Shown: positions 1-9,638, numbered from the stretch's first letter. The stretch: 64,000 bases of DNA from GCA-002282575 sp964519885 (GCA_964519885.1 CAZFLX010000008.1:21846-85845); one strand, 5' to 3'. Made by a program: numbers and translations. The notes: generated by a model not told the origin, from the sequence alone.

Positions 1-96
1 AGGCGGTTCGGGCCATGATAGCCACCAAGCGCACAATGCCAGCATCACACCCAAATAAGGGGAAGCTGAAAACCAACAAGACCAACAGGATTTCAT
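1..96 (-). CDS. Possible 5' end of an unidentified gene, cut by the window edge
   Basis: An ATG at 96-94 opens a frame that stays open for all 32 codons to the window edge. It begins MKSC and contains one hydrophobic stretch (GVMLALCAWWLSW) that could be a signal anchor. It starts 1 base beyond the stop of the TauE/SafE-like gene and runs in the same direction, which suggests an operon. In relatives this position often holds cytochrome-oxidase assembly genes, but the visible residues do not identify one. A short open frame at a contig edge can occur by chance. Confidence 0.3.
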   Translation of the reverse strand, partial: MKSCWSCWFSASPYLGVMLALCAWWLSWPEPP

Positions 97-97
97 A

Positions 98-805
98 TTA
101 ACTAACTCCCAGCCAAGCCGCACCCAGCGCAGCCTGCCACAAAGTCCAAAGTCCAAAAGCCGCCATTCCCAATGCCGCAACACGAATCAGCCAAGGGTTG
201 CGCTTAAAACGCATGAGCCAAAAAGCACTCGCTCCCACCAACAGTAAATTCGGTAGCGTACCTAGCCCAAACGCCAGCATCACCGACATTCCCGCCCAAA
301 CAGAACCCGCACTCATCGCCAAAATAAGGGTCGAATAAACCAGACCGCACGGCATCCAGCCCCACAACAACCCTATCAACAGCGCTTGATGCCAATGCTG
401 AACAGGCAGAAAACGACTGCGCCAGCGTTGCGATAAACCCGACCACCAACCCGTTCCTAAGCCTTCTAATTTAGCTGGCAAGGCCGACCAACCCATTAAC
501 CAAGCCGCCAAAATGAGCATCCAAACCCCAGCGAAACCTAGCAACCAACGTTGCATCGACAACAGGGATCCTGCTTCAATTAACAACAACCCCACCAAAC
601 CAGCCATACCACCGAGCAGGACATAGCTGGTTAAGCGTCCTAGGTTATACAGCAGTTGCATCAGTGCCACAGCTTGTGACGAACGCTGAATGTGGGGCGC
701 CAAAGAAAAGGTAAAGGCACCCGCTAAGGGACCACACATACCAACACAATGCACACCACCTAAAAAGCCAACCAGCAACGCCGTTGTCAGTAACTCAATC
801 GACAT
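98..805 (-). CDS. Sulfite exporter TauE/SafE-family (DsbD_2-like) membrane protein
   Basis: 235-residue integral membrane protein with about six hydrophobic segments. The first helix carries the diagnostic motif GGVHCVGMCGP (about residues 15-25), and a second half-motif GWMPCGLVYS lies near residue 150. This is the signature of the COG2836 group (TauE/SafE or DsbD_2-like), which often sits next to cbb3 oxidase assembly genes. Paired Cys/Met/His residues suggest metal or thiol handling, but the substrate is not established for this group. Its start overlaps the 3' end of phnN by 11 bases, so the two are probably co-transcribed. The name TauE is a family label, not a demonstrated sulfite export function. 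Confidence 0.8.
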   Translation of the reverse strand: MSIELLTTALLVGFLGGVHCVGMCGPLAGAFTFSLAPHIQRSSQAVALMQLLYNLGRLTSYVLLGGMAGLVGLLLIEAGSLLSMQRWLLGFAGVWMLILAAWLMGWSALPAKLEGLGTGWWSGLSQRWRSRFLPVQHWHQALLIGLLWGWMPCGLVYSTLILAMSAGSVWAGMSVMLAFGLGTLPNLLLVGASAFWLMRFKRNPWLIRVAALGMAAFGLWTLWQAALGAAWLGVS

Positions 806-1361
806 GATGTGTTAACTCATGAGACACATAACGCAGGAATTGGTGCAACGAATCGGTCAAATCGCCGGAATTATCAATTAGCAAAGCTCCTGGCGGCGGT
901 ACAAAGGCTTTAGCGCCTTCTAAACGTTCTTGAATCTGTGCTTCCGTTTCACGCCCACGGGCGTGCAGTCGCTGTGCCAGTACACTCGCTTCACACTGCA
1001 CCCATACTGGCACCAAAGTCACCCCATCTTGTGCACAAATACGCGCCACCTCAGGCAAGGCTTGTCGAGAACCGTTCAGCACCACAGCGATGCCCGACTG
1101 CAACCAGTTTCGCACCTCGGTACCAATAGCGTAGTTCAGCTGATGCGATTGCCAGGTTAGCCAGAACAACCCCAAACGCTGTCTCTGTTCAAATTCAGCA
1201 GTGGAAAGCTGCACAAAGTTTTCTGAAGCATCAGCGATAGGACGCGTGATATAACGATGGGCGAACAGAATTGGTTGTCCGGCTAAAGCAATACGCGCTG
1301 CCTGCATTAAGGCATCTTTGCCTGCTCCAGAAGGTCCAATAACATAAAATAAGCGACTCAT
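795..1361 (-). CDS. phnN: Ribose 1,5-bisphosphate phosphokinase PhnN
   Basis: 188 residues. The N-terminal P-loop reads YVIGPSGAGKDAL (guanylate-kinase-like fold) and is followed by the RYITRP motif typical of PhnN. The enzyme phosphorylates ribose 1,5-bisphosphate to PRPP, the last step of C-P lyase phosphonate breakdown and an alternative PRPP route. I chose the ATG at 1361 because it sits directly before MSRLFYVIGPSG; the frame is open for 23 more codons upstream, but these are not conserved-looking. No other phn gene is in the window, so here it may act in PRPP supply rather than phosphonate use. It overlaps the next gene by 11 bases. Confidence 0.88.
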   Translation of the reverse strand: MSRLFYVIGPSGAGKDALMQAARIALAGQPILFAHRYITRPIADASENFVQLSTAEFEQRQRLGLFWLTWQSHQLNYAIGTEVRNWLQSGIAVVLNGSRQALPEVARICAQDGVTLVPVWVQCEASVLAQRLHARGRETEAQIQERLEGAKAFVPPPGALLIDNSGDLTDSLHQFLRYVSHELTHHVD

Positions 1362-1518
1362 AAGCACTAGCCGTATGATAAATATAGTGCCATTATAATG
1401 ACTTATGTGTTTTCTTGCAGAATAATGCACCCATTAAGGGATTAAGTTTCATCCAATTGTCATCAATTCATGCGACAATGAGAGTTAAAACCCTATGCTC
1501 TGATAACGGAAAAAAACC

Positions 1519-3618
1519 ATGACGATTAGCACCCACACCCTAGCCACCGATACCACTCATAATCCCTTCATTAACCGTGAAACTTCGGTACTGGCGTTTA
1601 ACCGTCGTGTGCTCAATATGGCACTCAACCCAAATTATCCGTTATTAGAACGCCTACGCTATTTGTGTATTTCTTCCAGCAATTTAGATGAGTTTTTTGA
1701 AATTCGTTATGCCAGTTTGGTTGAATTAACCAAAGATCCCGATGCACGCACTAAGCCCGATGGTATGCGCCCCAAGGATGCCATTGAACTGGTGAACGCC
1801 AGCGCCCATCAATTGGTCGATGCGCAATATCAAGCGTTACAACAAGTCATCTTACCGGAATTGGAGCAAGTTGGCGTGCGCTTCCTGCGTCGTGACCGCT
1901 GGACAGCCGACATTCGTGCCTGGGTCGCCGATTTCTTTGCTAGCGAATTACAACCACTACTCACGCCATTGGGCTTAGACCCATCGCATCCTTTCCCGCG
2001 CTTACTGAATAAATCACTTAACTTTATTGTTTCGCTTGAAGGCAAGGATGCCTTCGGTCGTATGGGCGAGCTGGCTGTGGTGCAGGTGCCCCGTGCTTTA
2101 CCGCGCATTATTCAGCTACCCGAATCGGTGAGTGGTAACGCACACGACTTTATTTTCCTATCATCTGCAATTCATGCCAATGTAAACAAGCTTTTCCCCG
2201 GCATGTCGATTAAAGGCTGTTTTCAATTCCGCGTCACGCGCAACTCTAACTTATTTGTTGATGAAGAGGAAGTCGATGACTTACTCACCGCCCTACAAGG
2301 TGAGCTTTCATCGCGTAAATACGGCAATGCCGTGCGCCTAGAAGTCGCCGATAACTGCCCCGACGACATTGCGCAATACCTATTGCAACGCTTCCGCTTG
2401 CCCGAAAATGCATTGTTCAAGGTCAATGGTCCAGTAAACTTGCACCGACTGTCTGCCGTACCCGATATGGTAGCGCGTGCCGATCTGCTCTTTCCGCCTT
2501 ACACCCCCTCAACCCCCAGCCTACTCGAAGATACCCAGTTGGATGGTCAAAAGGGTCACTTTTTCGACATTTTGAAAACACAAGACATACTACTGCATCA
2601 TCCGTTTGAATCTTTTGCGCCGGTTATCCACTTTATTCGCCAAGCCGCTGCCGATGACCAAGTATTAGCCATTCGCATGACGCTCTACCGAACTGGCACC
2701 AACTCGGCGATTGTCGAAGCACTAGAACAAGCCGCCAAACGTGGCAAAGAAGTGACGGCAGTGATTGAACTGCGCGCCCGCTTCGATGAAGACAATAACA
2801 TTCAACAAGCCACGCGCTTACAAGAAGCTGGTGCGCATGTCGTTTATGGTGTGGTGGGTTATAAAACCCACGCTAAGATGATTTCGGTACTGCGTAAAGA
2901 AGCGACAGGACTGCATTATTACACCCATTTAGGTACGGGCAACTATCATGCGGGTACTGCACGAGTCTATACCGACTTTGGTCTGCTCACCTCGGCAGCC
3001 GATATTGGTCGTGATGTGAATCGCATTTTTCAACAATTGACCAGCTTTGCCAGCGAAACTGAACTAGAGGCCTTGTGGCAAGCACCTCATTCATTACACA
3101 ACAATCTTAAAGCGGCTATTGCTCGCGAAGCGGTCAACGCTCAAGCGGGCAAACCGGCTCGTATCATTGCTAAAATGAATGGATTGCAACAACGTGAAAT
3201 CATTGAAGGACTCTATGCCGCCAGCCAAGCAGGTGTGCAAATTGATTTAATCGTGCGGGGCATGTGTAGTTTGCGTCCTGGTGTGCCAGGGTTATCCGAT
3301 AACATTCGCGTCACCTCGGTACTTGGTCGTTTTTTAGAACATCATCGCATTTTTTACTTCCAAAATGACGACCAACCACAACTTTGGTTAGCCAGTGCCG
3401 ACTGGATGAGTCGTAACCTGCTGTCTCGGGTAGAAACCTGCTTCCCAGTTCGTGACCCAGCACTCTTTGCCCGTGTATTTGAAGAAGGTCTGAATAATTA
3501 CCTTAAAGACACCACAGGCTGGCAACTGGATGCCAATGGCGACTACCATCAGCGTCACAGCGATGACGACGCCTTCAGTGCGCAACAAGCCTTGGCAGAA
3601 AAATATCAAAAGGGATAA
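1519..3618 (+). CDS. ppk1: Polyphosphate kinase 1
   Basis: 699 residues, the usual PPK1 length. It begins with the N-terminal domain (INRETSVLAFNRRVL, SSNLDEFFEIR), followed by the head domain and two phospholipase-D-like catalytic domains. The phospho-accepting His is in GYKTHAKMISVLR (about residue 454), and GTGNYHAGTARVYTDFGLL matches the second conserved block. It reversibly polymerises the gamma-phosphate of ATP into polyphosphate. ppx follows 47 bases downstream on the same strand, the classic ppk-ppx arrangement. The start ATG at 1519 follows an A-rich GGAAAAAAA leader. Confidence 0.97.
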   Translation: MTISTHTLATDTTHNPFINRETSVLAFNRRVLNMALNPNYPLLERLRYLCISSSNLDEFFEIRYASLVELTKDPDARTKPDGMRPKDAIELVNASAHQLVDAQYQALQQVILPELEQVGVRFLRRDRWTADIRAWVADFFASELQPLLTPLGLDPSHPFPRLLNKSLNFIVSLEGKDAFGRMGELAVVQVPRALPRIIQLPESVSGNAHDFIFLSSAIHANVNKLFPGMSIKGCFQFRVTRNSNLFVDEEEVDDLLTALQGELSSRKYGNAVRLEVADNCPDDIAQYLLQRFRLPENALFKVNGPVNLHRLSAVPDMVARADLLFPPYTPSTPSLLEDTQLDGQKGHFFDILKTQDILLHHPFESFAPVIHFIRQAAADDQVLAIRMTLYRTGTNSAIVEALEQAAKRGKEVTAVIELRARFDEDNNIQQATRLQEAGAHVVYGVVGYKTHAKMISVLRKEATGLHYYTHLGTGNYHAGTARVYTDFGLLTSAADIGRDVNRIFQQLTSFASETELEALWQAPHSLHNNLKAAIAREAVNAQAGKPARIIAKMNGLQQREIIEGLYAASQAGVQIDLIVRGMCSLRPGVPGLSDNIRVTSVLGRFLEHHRIFYFQNDDQPQLWLASADWMSRNLLSRVETCFPVRDPALFARVFEEGLNNYLKDTTGWQLDANGDYHQRHSDDDAFSAQQALAEKYQKG

Positions 3619-3665
3619 GGAATGGCGTAAAATAGGCGGATGATTGTTATGACCGTCCAAACGCT

Positions 3666-5171
3666 ATGAATACACCCGATACCTTCGCCGCCATTGACCT
3701 AGGCTCTAACAGCTTTCACATGATCATCGCTCGCGAAGTCGGTGGTCAGTTGCAGCTATTAGATCGCCACAAAGAAACGGTGCGTCTGCGCATGGGTCTC
3801 AGTCATGACGGACAGTTAGATCCTGCATCTCAAGAACGTGCGCTCGCTTGTCTAACCCGTTTCGGGCAGCGCTTACGCGGTATCCCCAGTGAAAACATTC
3901 GTGCTGTTGGCACCAATACGCTGCGCCTTGCCAGCAATACAGGTGACTTTCTGGCTCTGGCAGAGACAGCTCTGGGCGCACAAATCGACATTATTCCTGG
4001 TCATGAAGAAGCACGCCTTATTTACTTAGGTGTTTCTCATTTCATGGTCAACGACGACCAACAACGCCTGGTGATGGACATTGGCGGCGGTAGCACCGAA
4101 TTTATTATCGGTACGCATTTTGATCCTCGATCCATGACCAGCACTGAAATGGGTTGCGTGTCCATCAGTCAAGAATTTAATTTGATTGAACGCATTAACG
4201 CCAGTGACTTTCGTGCGGCACTCACCGCTTGCCAACTGGTGTTACGCCCACACGTACCGAAACTCCGTCGATTGGGTTGGGATAAAGCCATTGGTGCCAG
4301 TGGCACGATTAAAGCTATTTACGAAACCCTAATTGCCAATGGCTGGTCTCATGATGGCATTACCCTAGCTGGCATGGAAAAACTGCGCGATGCATTGCTT
4401 GCTGGCGGTTCGCTGGATAAAGTCAAAATCGAAGGACTATCCGATAATCGTAAACCCGTCATTGGTGGTGGTTTAGCCGTACTGATGGCCGCTTTCCAGC
4501 TGCTCGGCATTGAGCAAATGCAGGTATCCCCAGGCGCACTGCGCGAAGGGCTAATTCTAGACATGCTGGGACGCGTACACCACACACAGGATGTACGTGA
4601 AACCAGTATTCGCGCCTTGCTCACCTCTAGTCGCATCGACCAAGCTCAGGCGGAAAGAGTGGCTCATTGCGCCAGCGGTTTTTTTGAACAGGTAAAAAAT
4701 GAATGGAAGCTCAAACACGCCATTTTACCGCTCAAATCGCTATTGGTTTGGGCGGCACTGACGCACGAGGTAGGACATTTTATTTCCAATCGCAAATACC
4801 GTCATCACAGTGCTTATATTCTGGAAAATGCTGACTTAGCGGGATTTAATCAAGAAGAACAACGATTACTAGCCTGGCTGGTGTTACACCACCGCTCCAA
4901 GATGAGTGCCAAAGATCTATTGGCCCTACCGGAAGACTGCTTAGCCGTTTTGCCCAAGATATTGGTGTTGCTTCGATTAGCAACTCGCTTACATAGGGGA
5001 CGAGAAGACCAAGCGATGAAGGTAAGTTTAACGCTAATTAAAGAAAACCAGCTAGCGCTTTGTTTTCCAACTGGATGGCTGGCACAAAACCCTCTCACCC
5101 AGCTAGACTTAGAAATTGAAGCCAAGCGCTTAGAGGGTGCTGGTTTTTCGTTAAAACTGATTGAAAACTAA
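3666..5171 (+). CDS. ppx: Exopolyphosphatase (Ppx/GppA family)
   Basis: 501 residues. The N-terminal actin-like ATPase-fold blocks are AAIDLGSNSFHMII (residues 8-21) and VMDIGGGSTEFIIG (about 138-151). The C-terminal half is the HD-type helical domain (VWAALTHEVGHFI, LVLHHRSKM) found in full-length Ppx. It hydrolyses terminal phosphates from polyphosphate; GppA activity on pppGpp is the alternative in the same family. Directly downstream of ppk1, it is likely in the same transcript, allowing linked synthesis and turnover of polyphosphate. Confidence 0.95.
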   Translation: MNTPDTFAAIDLGSNSFHMIIAREVGGQLQLLDRHKETVRLRMGLSHDGQLDPASQERALACLTRFGQRLRGIPSENIRAVGTNTLRLASNTGDFLALAETALGAQIDIIPGHEEARLIYLGVSHFMVNDDQQRLVMDIGGGSTEFIIGTHFDPRSMTSTEMGCVSISQEFNLIERINASDFRAALTACQLVLRPHVPKLRRLGWDKAIGASGTIKAIYETLIANGWSHDGITLAGMEKLRDALLAGGSLDKVKIEGLSDNRKPVIGGGLAVLMAAFQLLGIEQMQVSPGALREGLILDMLGRVHHTQDVRETSIRALLTSSRIDQAQAERVAHCASGFFEQVKNEWKLKHAILPLKSLLVWAALTHEVGHFISNRKYRHHSAYILENADLAGFNQEEQRLLAWLVLHHRSKMSAKDLLALPEDCLAVLPKILVLLRLATRLHRGREDQAMKVSLTLIKENQLALCFPTGWLAQNPLTQLDLEIEAKRLEGAGFSLKLIEN

Positions 5172-5181
5172 GTAGCGAGTC

Positions 5182-6087
5182 TTAACTCGCCACGTCATCT
5201 GCCAAACCTAACCAGCCTTCTTCAACCACCATTAAAGCCACGCGACTGGCTAAATGGGTAAAGTCACGTTCTGTCAGTCCCAAGGCGGTTAAGCGCAACT
5301 GAGCCAACTCCAACAAATTCCCTGTGGGACTGGCGGGACAAACACCATGTCCATAACCCAGATAGTAACTGACACTTTCGGCAATCAATAAGGCATCTGC
5401 CCAAGGTTGTTGTGCCTTAGGTAAGCGCGCTGGAAAATAATGCCCCGCTACACCCATTACCCAATTTTCCGGAAAATGCCATGATCGCAATAAAATGGCA
5501 CTGGCAATGGCATGATCCACACCTAAGAGTTGTTGCTCTAACTTCACCAAGGCAAAAGGATTGGTTAAGTGTTTATCGACAATGGCGGTATAGTCATCTG
5601 CGCAGCAAGCATCGAGTAAAAAAATGCCCAAATCACTTGCCAGCCCTAGTGTAAATGCCGAAGAAGGATCAAAAACTGATTGATGCTGTTTGGCCATACC
5701 CACTACTTCACGACAGGCGACGGCGGTAACAAACGCCGAGCGCCAGAAGTCACGCAAAGGAAAACTTTTCGGTGCTTCCATTAAACTCATGAAGGCCGCG
5801 GCAATGGCAACCATGCGCGTCGCAGAAAACCCCAAACGTGACACAGCATCGGTTAGCGTGTGCGCTGGCTCATGCATGACATAACGCGCAGAGTTGACCG
5901 TTTTCATAATACGCGCCACCACGCTAACGTCAACTTGCAGCACCGCTACCACCGCTTCAATACTGACCGCTTCAGACGCTAACACAGCATCTAACTCGGT
6001 TAGTACCGATGGAAAACTGGGTAAGTGCTTATGCTTTTCTAACCACTGGTGCAAAGACTTAGCGGTGTATTTTGGTGTTGTCAGCAT
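5182..6087 (-). CDS. HDOD-domain protein
   Basis: 301 residues. The N-terminal part has the HDOD hallmark LPSFPSVLTELDAVL, then VLQVDVSVVARIMKTVNSARY and the repeated helical core (AVSRLGFSATRMVAIAAAF, LGLASDLGIFLLDACC). HDOD domains are HD-like helical folds used in signalling, usually without complete HD phosphohydrolase metal ligands. It is a paralogue of the adjacent gene upstream: the two stop and start 2 bases apart (6090/6087) and share size and motif order, so they are a tandem duplication and probably one transcript. It is convergent with ppx, ending 10 bases from it. Confidence 0.82.
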   Translation of the reverse strand: MLTTPKYTAKSLHQWLEKHKHLPSFPSVLTELDAVLASEAVSIEAVVAVLQVDVSVVARIMKTVNSARYVMHEPAHTLTDAVSRLGFSATRMVAIAAAFMSLMEAPKSFPLRDFWRSAFVTAVACREVVGMAKQHQSVFDPSSAFTLGLASDLGIFLLDACCADDYTAIVDKHLTNPFALVKLEQQLLGVDHAIASAILLRSWHFPENWVMGVAGHYFPARLPKAQQPWADALLIAESVSYYLGYGHGVCPASPTGNLLELAQLRLTALGLTERDFTHLASRVALMVVEEGWLGLADDVAS

Positions 6088-6089
6088 AG

Positions 6090-6983
6090 TTAAACCCCAT
6101 CGGCTAGCGCCAGCCAGCCTTCATCAATTAATTGAGTAGATACCTGTTGTTGTAATGTCTGCCAGATAGCATCGTCACAAGACAAAGCCTCTTTGCGTGC
6201 TTCGACAATTTCTTGCATACTGGGCGAAAACTGCGTATAGACGCCATTAGTATAACCCAATGACACCGCCATGGCTTCACCTAATAAAATCGCATCGGCC
6301 CATGACCTGCCAACTGGTTGCAAACGAATCGGGTAGTGGTGTGCCGCTAAAGCCATCGACATCTGATCGCTAAAGCGCCAATGATGTGACAGGGCGCCAC
6401 TCATTAAAGCATGGGTCGTACCCAGCAAGCGACGCTCCGCCAACAACTGATCCTCACCCGACTCTACTGCTTCGATCACTTGTGCATAAATTTCGGGTTC
6501 CAACGCATCCAGCATCAACATACCCAAGTCGTGTAACAGACCCATCAAAAAGGCTGTCACCCCATCACAAACCATGCTTGGCTGATGTTCATTAAGCCAA
6601 AGCGTGATGGCTTTAGTCGCCACGGCTGAGGCAAAAGCATGTTGCCAAAAGGGCGTCATGGGTATATTGGCTGACTGTGAAAAACTACGACTAAACGCAA
6701 TGGCGACAGCCACCGCTCTCACTTCTGTAAAACCCAAACGCGCCACCGCTTCGACTAAGTTCGCCGCTGGCTTGGGCCCGTAGCGCACCGCACTGGCTGC
6801 GCGCATTAACTTTGAAGCCAGTAACACATCGGCTGCTACCAAATTCGCCACATCTTCTGTACGACTGCTCGGACGAGCAATCACCTCATCTAATTTAGCA
6901 AGAATCGCTGGAAAGGCAGGCAGTAATTTGCGTTCATGTAATAATTTTAACGCCTTAGCACTGGGCAGTTTAGCGGCGTGCAT
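6090..6983 (-). CDS. HDOD-domain protein (paralogue)
   Basis: 297 residues, with the same layout as its downstream neighbour: LPAFPAILAKLDEVIARPSS near the N-terminus, LVAADVLLASKLMRAASAVRYG, AVARLGFTEVRAVAVAIAF, and MGLLHDLGMLMLDALEPE in the middle. No GGDEF, EAL or receiver domain is attached, so the partner signal is unknown. ATG at 6983. The divergent M48 lipoprotein gene starts about 60-75 bases away, so a shared intergenic region serves both. Confidence 0.82.
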   Translation of the reverse strand: MHAAKLPSAKALKLLHERKLLPAFPAILAKLDEVIARPSSRTEDVANLVAADVLLASKLMRAASAVRYGPKPAANLVEAVARLGFTEVRAVAVAIAFSRSFSQSANIPMTPFWQHAFASAVATKAITLWLNEHQPSMVCDGVTAFLMGLLHDLGMLMLDALEPEIYAQVIEAVESGEDQLLAERRLLGTTHALMSGALSHHWRFSDQMSMALAAHHYPIRLQPVGRSWADAILLGEAMAVSLGYTNGVYTQFSPSMQEIVEARKEALSCDDAIWQTLQQQVSTQLIDEGWLALADGV

Positions 6984-7057
6984 CTGCTTTCCTTTTTACT
7001 GAGTAAAACTTTTTGCTATTATAATGCAAGCCCACCAAAACCATGGAAATTTCAACA

Positions 7058-7852
7058 ATGATAATGAAGCGTCTCTGTCTAATTGGGCTAATGACCCTAG
7101 TGCTGCTACAAGGCTGCTCGACCAGTCCCCTAGGCCGTTCGCAATTATTAATGCAAAATGAAGATAGTTTGGCAGCATCGGCAAACCAAGAATATCAAAA
7201 AATGAAACAAGAAGTGCCGATCAGCAAAGATAAAGCGCTAACGGCTTATGTGAATTGCGTCGTCAAACCCTTAACGAAAGAAGTGGTCGGTGATAATTGG
7301 GAAGTGACGCTGTTTGAGTCAGATCAAGTGAATGCTTTTGCCTTACCGGGTGGCAAAATTGGTGTTTACACCGGCATTTTGAAATTTGCGAATAATCAAG
7401 ACAGACTGGCTGCCGTCGTTGCCCATGAAATTGCCCACGTTCTCTCTCATCATGCCAATGAACGGGTCAGTGCGGCCACCTTAGCGAATATCGGCATGGT
7501 GGCACTGGCGATTGCTGGCAGTCGTAATCAAAACACCCAGTTGGCAGTCGCCGCCTTGGGGTTAGGTGTGCAATATGGTGTGATTATGCCCTACTCGCGT
7601 GCGCATGAAACCGAAGCCGATTTACTGGGTTTAGACATCATGGCTAAAGCTGGCTTCGACCCGCGTGAAGCGGCGAAACTATGGGAAGCGATGAAAGGCG
7701 ACCGTAAACAAAGTATCCCCGAGTGGATGTCTACCCACCCCAGTGATGATACGCGCATTACCAGCTTACGTGATCGAGAAGATGAAGCCCTGTATCAGAT
7801 GAAAGCCGCTCATGCCGCAGGCAAAAAGCCGCGCTGCGTCATGCCAAAATAG
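7058..7852 (+). CDS. M48-family metalloprotease lipoprotein
   Basis: About 264 residues. A signal peptide ends in the lipobox LVLLQGC, so the mature protein is probably lipidated. The zinc site is HEIAH in VVAHEIAHVLSHHANERVSAATL, and the third ligand lies in HETEADLLGLDIMAKAGFDP. Together these define the periplasmic M48 lipoproteins (LoiP/YggG-like) that act on damaged envelope proteins. Three in-frame ATGs lie at 7043, 7058 and 7064. A TATAAT at 7020-7025 leaves almost no leader for 7043, while GGAAA sits 8 bases before 7058, so I prefer 7058. It stands alone on this strand. Confidence 0.88.
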   Translation: MIMKRLCLIGLMTLVLLQGCSTSPLGRSQLLMQNEDSLAASANQEYQKMKQEVPISKDKALTAYVNCVVKPLTKEVVGDNWEVTLFESDQVNAFALPGGKIGVYTGILKFANNQDRLAAVVAHEIAHVLSHHANERVSAATLANIGMVALAIAGSRNQNTQLAVAALGLGVQYGVIMPYSRAHETEADLLGLDIMAKAGFDPREAAKLWEAMKGDRKQSIPEWMSTHPSDDTRITSLRDREDEALYQMKAAHAAGKKPRCVMPK

Positions 7853-7943
7853 CGATGTCGGGTCTATGGTACAATGGTTTTATTAATAGCGACCTAACTG
7901 ATGACATTTGCTCGTCTTTTCTAAGGGTCTAATAGGGTTTACC

Positions 7944-8744
7944 ATGAATTATTTACACCATTATCACGCTGGCAATTTTGCCGATGTCTTCAAACATCTG
8001 GTTTTATTAGAACTGGCTGCATTTTTGCAACGTAAAGACACACCCTTAGCCATGTATGATACCCATGCTGGTGCTGGCATTTATGACTTGGCGGCAACTC
8101 CTTCGCAAAAAACAGGCGAATGGAAAGGCGGTATTGGCAAGCTGTGGGATAGCAAAGACCCTGATTGGTCGGCACTGCTCTCGATTGTGCAAAGCGTCAA
8201 TGAAGGCAACGAATTGCGCTTGTATCCCGGCTCTCCGTTTATTTTGGCAGAACAACTGCGCATTATTGACGATCTAACGCTTTGCGAAGTGTCTGATGGC
8301 CCAATGAAACATTTGCGCCAGAACTTTGGTCACGAACGACGCATTCATGTGCATCAGCGTGACGGTTATGAAGCCTTACTGGCCTTGTTACCACCCAAAA
8401 CCGCTAAACGCGCACTCATTCACATCGACCCACCCTTTGAGCAAGACGACTTTGCTAAGCTTTACGACATCATTCCGAAAGCCTTGCATCGTTTCCGTCA
8501 AGGTGTGTTTGCCATTTGGTATCCGGTGAAAACCCGCGCAGGTGCTTTGCCTTTCGTCAATAAAATGAAACGACTGGTGGGTGACGATGAAAAGGTGCTG
8601 AATTTAAGCATCATGACCGGACCCGAAAACACCCTACTGATGAATGGTAGCGGCATGTTGATTATCAATCCGCCGTTTGGCTTTGCTGAAACCATTAAAC
8701 CCAAGATTGCCAAACTCGAAAAAGCCTTGATGCAAAGCGCTTAG
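7944..8744 (+). CDS. rlmJ: 23S rRNA (adenine(2030)-N(6))-methyltransferase RlmJ
   Basis: 266 residues. It begins MNYLHHYHAGNFADVFKH, the conserved RlmJ N-terminus that contacts SAM. The N6-adenine methyltransferase motif IV reads HIDPPFEQDDF (about residue 162), with the substrate-handling IWYPVK block after it. It methylates A2030 of 23S rRNA. The frame is open for 12 codons upstream, but ATG at 7944 is the conserved start. It ends at the palindromic terminator shared with the convergent flagellin gene. Confidence 0.95.
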   Translation: MNYLHHYHAGNFADVFKHLVLLELAAFLQRKDTPLAMYDTHAGAGIYDLAATPSQKTGEWKGGIGKLWDSKDPDWSALLSIVQSVNEGNELRLYPGSPFILAEQLRIIDDLTLCEVSDGPMKHLRQNFGHERRIHVHQRDGYEALLALLPPKTAKRALIHIDPPFEQDDFAKLYDIIPKALHRFRQGVFAIWYPVKTRAGALPFVNKMKRLVGDDEKVLNLSIMTGPENTLLMNGSGMLIINPPFGFAETIKPKIAKLEKALMQSA

Positions 8745-8746
8745 GC

Positions 8747-8776
8747 ATGAAAAAGGAGGATTGCCTCCTTTTTCAT
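8747..8776. terminator. Bidirectional rho-independent terminator
   Basis: A perfect 13-bp inverted repeat (ATGAAAAAGGAGG / CCTCCTTTTTCAT) around a 4-base loop ATTG. It has A-runs on one arm and T-runs on the other, so it can form a terminator hairpin from either strand. It lies exactly between the convergent rlmJ (stop at 8744) and flagellin (stop at 8778) genes. Confidence 0.88.
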
Positions 8777-8777
8777 T

Positions 8778-9638
8778 TTATTTCATCCCCAATAAAGACA
8801 ACACTTGCTGGCTATTTTGTTTCGACTGCGCAAATAAGGCGATTCCTGCTTGCTGTAAGGTTTGTTCTTTAGACAAATCCACCAAAGAGCGGGCATAGTC
8901 AGTATCTTGAATCCGACTACGAGATGCCAAGGTATTAACATTGGCACTAGCCATATTTTCAATGCTCGCACCGAGACGATTTTCCGTTGCACCCCATTGC
9001 GCTCGCACCGAACCTATCTGCCCCATCGCCGCATCAATACGTTCAATAGCCAAGCTGGCATCGGCACTACTACCAATGCCCACACCTGTGTAAGGTGTAT
9101 TTCCGAAAACACCACCCGTCGCTTCTGGACTGAAATTACTCAAAGCAATGGAAACATTCCCATCACCCGTCGCGATATTAATCGGTGATGGCGCACCATT
9201 TTGCACGCTACCCGTCGCACTCAGGTTCGTCAACAAGGGCTGACCATTAAATTTCGTCGTTTCAGCAATACGGCTCATCTCGCTGGTGAGCTGCGAGAAC
9301 TCGGCATTCATCGCCGCACGATCTGCATCGCTATAAGTACCATTCATCGATTGCAAGGCTAAGTCACGTTGACGTTGTAATATGTCAGCCATAGAACCTG
9401 AAGCTGTATCGGCTGTTTGAATTAATGAAATACCGTCATTGCTATTTTGCATGCCTTGAATGTAGGTATTCGACTGAGTCGTCATGGCTGTTGCCACGGC
9501 TAAGCCAGCGGCATTATCTGAAGCACGATTAATCGACAATCCTGATGCCATTTGCGCGGCAAGGTTATTAATACGTTCGCTACTTTTCGACAGTAAATTA
9601 GCCAACATATTGGTATTTAAACTATTATTTACTTGCAT
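8778..9638 (-). CDS. Flagellin
   Basis: 286 residues with typical flagellin ends. The N-terminal D0/D1 helices include NRASDNAAGLAVATAMTTQ and a QTADTASGSMADILQRQRDLALQ heptad region. The C-terminal D0/D1 includes NRLGASIENMASANVNTLASRSRIQDTDYA and ends in QQVLSLLG. The central hypervariable domain is very short (about 60 residues), so this is a minimal filament subunit. A strong Shine-Dalgarno (GGGAGGG) precedes the ATG. No other flagellar gene, chaperone or hook gene is nearby, and I see no clear sigma-28 or sigma-54 promoter upstream. It may be an accessory filament subunit. Confidence 0.9.
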   Translation of the reverse strand: MQVNNSLNTNMLANLLSKSSERINNLAAQMASGLSINRASDNAAGLAVATAMTTQSNTYIQGMQNSNDGISLIQTADTASGSMADILQRQRDLALQSMNGTYSDADRAAMNAEFSQLTSEMSRIAETTKFNGQPLLTNLSATGSVQNGAPSPINIATGDGNVSIALSNFSPEATGGVFGNTPYTGVGIGSSADASLAIERIDAAMGQIGSVRAQWGATENRLGASIENMASANVNTLASRSRIQDTDYARSLVDLSKEQTLQQAGIALFAQSKQNSQQVLSLLGMK

